From DATBJJ01 sp036556425 (GTDB lineage: Bacteria; Acidobacteriota; Vicinamibacteria; Vicinamibacterales; 2-12-FULL-66-21), in the NCBI GenBank assembly GCA_036556425.1, contig DATBJJ010000044.1, positions 1 to 64,000 of the forward strand: a DNA stretch of 64,000 nt. Direction: 5' to 3'. The translations under genes were made by a program, and so were the position numbers. The notes under the pieces are model-generated. The model ran no database searches. It saw only the letters and a list, made by a program, of their open reading frames with translations, and was not told the DNA's origin. Positions 60,323-64,000 of the stretch are shown here, in pieces; position 1 is the stretch's first letter; the number at the start of each line of letters is the position of its first letter.

Positions 60323-61687
60323 ATGGCGCTTCCGCCCGTCTTCGCGGCCAGCGCGCTCTACGATAATCTCCTGCAGTCGGCGCTGCGGCAGTTCTTCGGG
60401 CGCGCCACGTTCGAAACAGAGCCCATCCCATCGCTGTCGTCGGACGGCCGGCTCGCGATCGAGCCGACCAACGATCCGTCGGTCCTCTCGATCCGCTGGT
60501 TCGGCTCGCGGCACGTGCTCCACGTGCCGGCGCGGCGGCCGTTCACCGAGCACGAGGTGCGCTTCGCGAAGGCGATCGGGAGCGTGCTGGCGTTGCGGTA
60601 TCGCGCGATCTTCGATCCGCGGCAGATGCTCGAGCGCGGCGATCTCTTTCGCGGCGCGATCGAGGATCGCTACGTCGGCGCGTTCCTCGACGGCGTCGAT
60701 CAGGGCGACGCCGCGCGCGGCCGCGCGGACCTCGTCGCAACCGTGCTCGAAGTGCTCCGCGTCGCGGCGCTCTCGAGCTACGAGAACAAGCCGATTTCGT
60801 CGGGTGCGTTGTTGATCGACGGTCAGACGAGCGCCCTTCCCGTCCGCGCCGCGCCGGCGGACGGGCACGCCTACAAGTACTCGCAGGCGCTGACGCGCAT
60901 CAAGAGCTTCTATCGCCTCTGCGACGGCATCAACACCGTCTTTCTCGTCGATCGCGAGAGCACGGTCCTCGACATCATCGAAGTCGCGCGGCACGTGAAC
61001 GTGCAGGGGCAGCAGAATCCCGCGCTCGTGGTGCCGTGCGCGACGACGTATCGCCCGCACGCCTCGGCGACCGCGGGCTGCCGGAACGTCGGCATCGTGC
61101 TCACGCCGTCCCACGAGATCAAAGTGTTCGCCGAAGGCGTCGAGATGTTCGGCTTCCGCAACGCGCGGTGGAATCTGCTCGACATCCAGGCGAAATACCA
61201 GATGTGGGAGCGATCGGTCGGGAATGCCGCGCTCGCGAACCGGTTGTTCCAGACGGCGCTCGATCTCGCGGACGGCCGCCACGGCGCGCTGTTCGTCGTT
61301 CTGCGCGACGCGGCGGCGTCGCTCTCGACGATCGTCGCGCCCGGCGATCAGCTCGACGCATCCGCGTCCAAGCCGGGGCCGCTGCCCGATCGCGTCCAGC
61401 TTCTGCAATTGCTTCGCGGACGCAGCGCCGTCAGTCTCGATCCGGCGGTGCTCGCCAGCCTCGCGAGCGCCGACGGCGCGACGGTGATGGATCTCAGCGG
61501 CCGCCTGCTCGCGGTCGGCGCGATCCTGCTTCACACCGAGCCGCCGGAGCCGCATTCCAACCTCGCGGTCGAAGGCGCGCGCACCACGGCGGCGATGACC
61601 GCCGCTCGCTACGCGGCGGTGTTGAAGGTCAGCGAAGACGGCCTGATCACGTTCTACGATCGGCAAGAAAAAATCTGGGATATCTGA
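60323..61687 (+). CDS. Diadenylate cyclase-like (DisA_N/DAC) protein with altered motif
   Basis: A 454-residue soluble protein. The C-terminal 150 residues resemble the DAC domain that makes cyclic di-AMP: LASADGATVMDLSGRLLAVG (DGA at 384-386), then EGARTTAAMTAARYAAVLKV and SEDGLITFYDR. In known cyclases the second motif reads G-T-R-H-R; here it is G418-A-R-T-T, so His and the second Arg are missing, and activity is uncertain. The N-terminal 290 residues contain a region with CDGINTVFLVDRESTVLDII and CRNVGIVLTPSHEIKVFAEG, likely a sensor or regulatory part related to N-terminal domains found on other DAC proteins. Divergent from the lipid ligase gene with a shared promoter. Confidence 0.75.
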   Translation: MALPPVFAASALYDNLLQSALRQFFGRATFETEPIPSLSSDGRLAIEPTNDPSVLSIRWFGSRHVLHVPARRPFTEHEVRFAKAIGSVLALRYRAIFDPRQMLERGDLFRGAIEDRYVGAFLDGVDQGDAARGRADLVATVLEVLRVAALSSYENKPISSGALLIDGQTSALPVRAAPADGHAYKYSQALTRIKSFYRLCDGINTVFLVDRESTVLDIIEVARHVNVQGQQNPALVVPCATTYRPHASATAGCRNVGIVLTPSHEIKVFAEGVEMFGFRNARWNLLDIQAKYQMWERSVGNAALANRLFQTALDLADGRHGALFVVLRDAAASLSTIVAPGDQLDASASKPGPLPDRVQLLQLLRGRSAVSLDPAVLASLASADGATVMDLSGRLLAVGAILLHTEPPEPHSNLAVEGARTTAAMTAARYAAVLKVSEDGLITFYDRQEKIWDI

Positions 61688-61704
61688 CCGGACCGCGCGC
61701 GTAT

Positions 61705-61734
61705 TTGACTCTTACCCGTCGCTCGGCATTCAAT
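61705..61734 (+). promoter_or_regulatory. Promoter of the epimerase gene
   Basis: TTGACT (61705-61710), an 18-base spacer and TTCAAT (61729-61734). The predicted start near 61741 is about 19 bases before the ATG, with AGGGG in between. Confidence 0.5.
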
Positions 61735-61759
61735 AGGTCGCGCTAGGGGCTGCGAACCT

Positions 61760-62695
61760 ATGCGAATCTTCCTCACGGGTGGTACTGGGTACATTGGTTC
61801 GGCCGTGCTCGACGCGCTCGTGAGAGCCGGCCATTCCGTCGACGCGCTCGTTCGGAATCGGGAGAAGGCCGCGATCATCAAGGCGCGCGGCGGTCATCCG
61901 ATCGTCGGCGATCTCGCGAATCCGGCGGGCTACGAAGCCGCCGCGGCGGCCGCCGACGGCGCGATTCACACCGCCATCGACCCTACGGCTCGCGCGCACG
62001 CGCTCGACGCGCTTGCGATCGACGTCCTGCTGCGTCCCGGCGAGCCGGCGCGGCCCGGGCGCTTCTTCATCTACACGTCCGGCGTGTGGGTGCTCGGGCC
62101 GGCGCCGCTGCCGGTCGACGAAGCGTCGCCGATCAATCCCATCGAACAATCGGCATGGCGCGCGCCGCACGAGCGGCGCGTCCTCGAAGCGGCCGCGTGG
62201 GGCACGCGCACGGTCGTCGTGCGCCCGGGCATCGTGTACGGCGGCTCGCGCGGCATCGTCGGCGATCTGTTCAAGGATGCCGCGAACGGCCTCGTACGCG
62301 TCATCGGCTCGGGCGAGAATCACTGGCCGCTCATCTACGATCGCGATCTCGGCGAGCTCTACGTCAGGCTGGCGGCGATGCCGTCCGCCTCGGGGATCTA
62401 TCACGCGAACGACGAATGCGACGAGCGCGTGAACGATCTCGTGTCAGCGATCGCGGGCCACGCGCCGATCAATCCGAGCGTCCGCAAAGTCCCGCTCACC
62501 GAAGCGCGCCAGAAGATGGGGCCGTACGCCGACGCGCTGGCGCTCGATCAGATCGTGAGGAGCCCGCGCGCGCGCGCGATCGGCTGGTCGCCGTCGATCC
62601 ATGCCGTCTCGCGCAACGCGGCCCGTCTCTTCGCGGAATGGCGTGACGCGGATCACGCGGATCGTGCGGATCTCGCGGATCAGCGAGTGCATTAG
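61760..62695 (+). CDS. NAD-dependent epimerase/dehydratase (extended SDR)
   Basis: A 311-residue Rossmann enzyme: FLTGGTGYIGSAVLDALVRA (NAD motif), DLANPAGYEAAAAAADGAIH, FIYTSGVWVLGP, TRTVVVRPGIVYGGSRGIVG. It belongs to the atypical/extended SDR group acting on nucleotide sugars or similar ketones. The classic Y-x3-K is not evident: SAWRAPHERRVLEAA occupies its place, so the chemistry is uncertain. The last residues (about ADHADRADLADQRVH) are encoded by four 9-bp units of the repeat array that continues after the stop codon, so the true protein core ends before them. Confidence 0.88.
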   Translation: MRIFLTGGTGYIGSAVLDALVRAGHSVDALVRNREKAAIIKARGGHPIVGDLANPAGYEAAAAAADGAIHTAIDPTARAHALDALAIDVLLRPGEPARPGRFFIYTSGVWVLGPAPLPVDEASPINPIEQSAWRAPHERRVLEAAAWGTRTVVVRPGIVYGGSRGIVGDLFKDAANGLVRVIGSGENHWPLIYDRDLGELYVRLAAMPSASGIYHANDECDERVNDLVSAIAGHAPINPSVRKVPLTEARQKMGPYADALALDQIVRSPRARAIGWSPSIHAVSRNAARLFAEWRDADHADRADLADQRVH

Positions 62696-62795
62696 TCTCC
62701 GATCCGCGCGATCCCCGTTGATCCGCGCGATCCGCGATGATCCGCGCGATCCCCGTTGATCCGCGAAATCCGCGTTGATCCGCGCGATCCGCGTC
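62645..62795. repeat. Opposed 9-bp and 19-bp arrays at a convergent gap
   Basis: Left block 62645-62680: four 9-bp units of type ACGCGGATC, inside the epimerase gene. Right block 62701-62795: five contiguous 19-bp units of type GATCCGCGCGATCCCCGTT, in the opposite orientation and built of the same GATCCGCG core. The epimerase stop (62693-62695) lies between them. Confidence 0.9.
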
Positions 62796-62797
62796 TC

Positions 62798-63451
62798 TCA
62801 TTTCACGCTGATTCCCGCGCTCAGCACCATCATCCTTCCACCCGGGTATGCCGGCCGTCCCACGATCGCTTCCTGCGGATCGTAGCGGTGGAACCTGAGA
62901 TCGAACGTGAACGCAAGGTGCTCCTTCGCGAACCATCGCGCGCCCCCGCCGTAATTGATCGTTCTCAATCGTCCATCGGGAGACGCCACCGGGTCCGCGT
63001 CGTCTTCGATCGTGAGCGTGGCGAAGCCGATGCCGGCGCTGATGTAGCTCCAGCCGCGGCGCGAGCCGAAGTTGAGCGAGACCTGCGGCGACAGCGACGA
63101 GATGCGTCCGGTCACCGTTGGGCCCGGCGTACCGCCTTCGGTCGCCGGTTCGAGCGTCCGCCGCGCCCGCCCGAGGAGCAGCTCTCCGCCGAGGCCGAGC
63201 TTCACTTTTCCCATTCGGAGCGGGTAGACGTGCAATCCCGCGGAGATTCCAAGTCCTCGTCCCGGCAGATTCTCTTCAGTGACGCCGAGCGCCGTCGCGA
63301 TCGCGGCGTCGCGTGGAAAGCGGGGGAGCGCGACGCGCAAATCGGCCGCGAACGGGCCGATCGGTTCGGTCTCCGGCTCCTGGGCGAGCGCGTGGAGAGG
63401 ACATGACGCGAGCAGGACGCCCGCGAGGAGCCAACAGCGCAATCGAGTCAT
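62798..63451 (-). CDS. Small outer-membrane beta-barrel-like protein
   Basis: A 217-residue exported protein. The signal (RLRCWLLAGVLLASCPLHALA) can be read as Sec type ending ALA-Q, or as a lipoprotein signal because LASC fits a lipobox. The rest is strand-rich with alternating aromatic residues (LGISAGLHVYPL, KLGLGGELLLG, LSPQVSLNFGS, GWSYISAGIGFATL, LAFTFDLRFHRYD), like an 8-stranded barrel of the OmpA/OmpW size class, ending SAGISVK. Function unknown. It lies downstream of the CCA-type gene on the same strand with 30 bases between. Confidence 0.75.
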   Translation of the reverse strand: MTRLRCWLLAGVLLASCPLHALAQEPETEPIGPFAADLRVALPRFPRDAAIATALGVTEENLPGRGLGISAGLHVYPLRMGKVKLGLGGELLLGRARRTLEPATEGGTPGPTVTGRISSLSPQVSLNFGSRRGWSYISAGIGFATLTIEDDADPVASPDGRLRTINYGGGARWFAKEHLAFTFDLRFHRYDPQEAIVGRPAYPGGRMMVLSAGISVK

Positions 63452-63474
63452 CGTGTTCGAATATCCTCCAGGCT

Positions 63475-63490
63475 TCCGGCGTCAGCCGGA
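63475..63490. repeat. REP-like hairpin TCCGGC-GTCA-GCCGGA
   Basis: A perfect 6-bp stem with a GTCA loop overlapping the stop codon of the nucleotidyltransferase gene. Third member of the hairpin family at 31278 and 34850. Confidence 0.5.
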
Positions 63491-64000
63491 CGCCGAACGC
63501 GGATCAGTTGCAAGGATCTCACGCGCGAACGACATGCCCTCGTCGAGTGTCGTCACGCGTCCATCCAATTGCTGCTCGTAGATCGTTCGCAGAATCTCTC
63601 CCATTCGGGGACCGGGCGGGACGCCGAGCTCGACGAGGTGACGTCCTTTGACGATCGGTTCCGGCGGGCGGTGCTCGACGCCGAGCGCGCGCGCCCGCTC
63701 GAGAAACGCTTCGATGCCCGAGCAATCGAAGTGTCCGGTGCGCCCGAGGCAATCGGACAGTGCGACGCGCGCGAGCAGCTCGAGATCCACCTTCTGCGAC
63801 AATCGCCGGAACGCGCCTTCGCCGGCGGGCGGCGACGTTTTGGAGAACGTCAACGGCTTCAAATGATGCGCCACGATGCCGATGACGTGATGGCGCACGT
63901 CGAAGCCTGCAACGGTGTGGACGTTCAACCGATCGAGGAGGGCGAGCGCGGGCTCCACGCCGGCCTGCTCGTGATCGATGGATCGAATCCGGCCGTCCAC
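63482..64000 (-). CDS. CCA-type tRNA nucleotidyltransferase/HD protein, C-terminal part
   Basis: The 3' 172 codons of a gene that starts beyond the window. The visible part has HHVIGIVAHHLKPL (HD-type His pair), LELLARVALSDCLGR, FLERARALGVEHRPPEP and the conserved tail VKGRHLVELGVPPGPRMGEI, which is typical of the C-terminal domain of CCA-adding enzymes and poly(A) polymerase-like proteins with an HD domain. The N-terminal nucleotidyltransferase core is not visible, so the exact activity is inferred. A hairpin overlaps its stop. Confidence 0.85.
   Translation of the reverse strand: MDGRIRSIDHEQAGVEPALALLDRLNVHTVAGFDVRHHVIGIVAHHLKPLTFSKTSPPAGEGAFRRLSQKVDLELLARVALSDCLGRTGHFDCSGIEAFLERARALGVEHRPPEPIVKGRHLVELGVPPGPRMGEILRTIYEQQLDGRVTTLDEGMSFAREILATDPRSASG

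Noticed and set aside
1..64000. tRNA, rRNA, transposase, phage or plasmid genes
   Set aside because: I looked for tRNA arms, rRNA-like stretches and integrase or transposase motifs on both strands and saw none. A covariance-model scan would be needed to exclude small RNAs.

Overview
The window is a high-GC, gene-dense bacterial chromosome segment and most likely comes from an Acidobacteriota genome (Vicinamibacteria-like). I infer this from gene families, not from a marker gene: an acidobacterial duplicated orphan permease (ADOP), two large TonB receptors with an N-terminal carboxypeptidase-regulatory domain, a DUF5916 outer-membrane protein, ECF-sigma/Ser-Thr-kinase gene pairs and several membrane-linked Ser/Thr kinases. 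I count 48 protein genes, two of them cut by the window edges. I saw no tRNA, rRNA, CRISPR array, transposase or prophage gene.

Layout. 1-8.8 kb: DUF5916 barrel (partial), sodium:solute symporter with a 30-residue partner ORF, secreted L,D-transpeptidase, a lone SLATT 2TM protein, a DUF4115 protein and an Oar-like TonB receptor. 9-19 kb: second symporter, a small Cys/His protein plus ZnuD-like TonB receptor (probable metal uptake), ADOP permease with a double operator, Tat-exported PhoD phosphatase, lytic transglycosylase. 19-25 kb: a two-component cluster (HK, RR, hybrid HK) and a cyclophilin/ECF sigma/kinase operon. 25-35 kb: BlaI repressor with M56 (BlaR1-like) peptidase, amidase, secreted hypothetical protein, and an overlapping triple-RidA / threonine dehydratase / DUF523-FdhD operon. 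35-51 kb: PBP1A, VKOR, Nei, Lhr, a giant PDZ-TM-GAF kinase, FtsH, phosphatidylcholine synthase-like enzyme and a second PBP1A. 51-64 kb: DUF3185, an exported FAM20/HipA-like kinase, a kinase-pseudokinase protein, glucokinase, MerR-TPR, DEAD helicase with IF-1, a ligase-ACP-acyltransferase fusion, a diadenylate-cyclase-like protein, an epimerase, a small barrel protein and the end of a CCA-type nucleotidyltransferase.

Themes. Envelope work dominates (peptidoglycan synthesis and cleavage, TonB uptake, phospholipid synthesis), wired to many kinases and repressors. Gene pairs often overlap by 1-4 bases (TGATG, GTGA, ATGA), so translational coupling is common. Several genes have a -10 element only a few bases from the start codon, suggesting leaderless transcripts.

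The strongest unexplained signals are: (1) a DUF523-FdhD fusion joining a desulfidase-like Fe-S domain to a molybdenum-cofactor sulfurtransferase; (2) six gene-end gaps filled by short tandem repeats (7, 9, 11 or 19 bp), mostly paired in opposite orientation, which in two cases run into the coding sequence; (3) a duplicated 17-bp operator straddling the ADOP promoter; (4) a signal-peptide-bearing FAM20-like kinase; (5) a diadenylate-cyclase-like protein whose RHR motif is altered and whose promoter shares a symmetric -10 with the divergent lipid gene.
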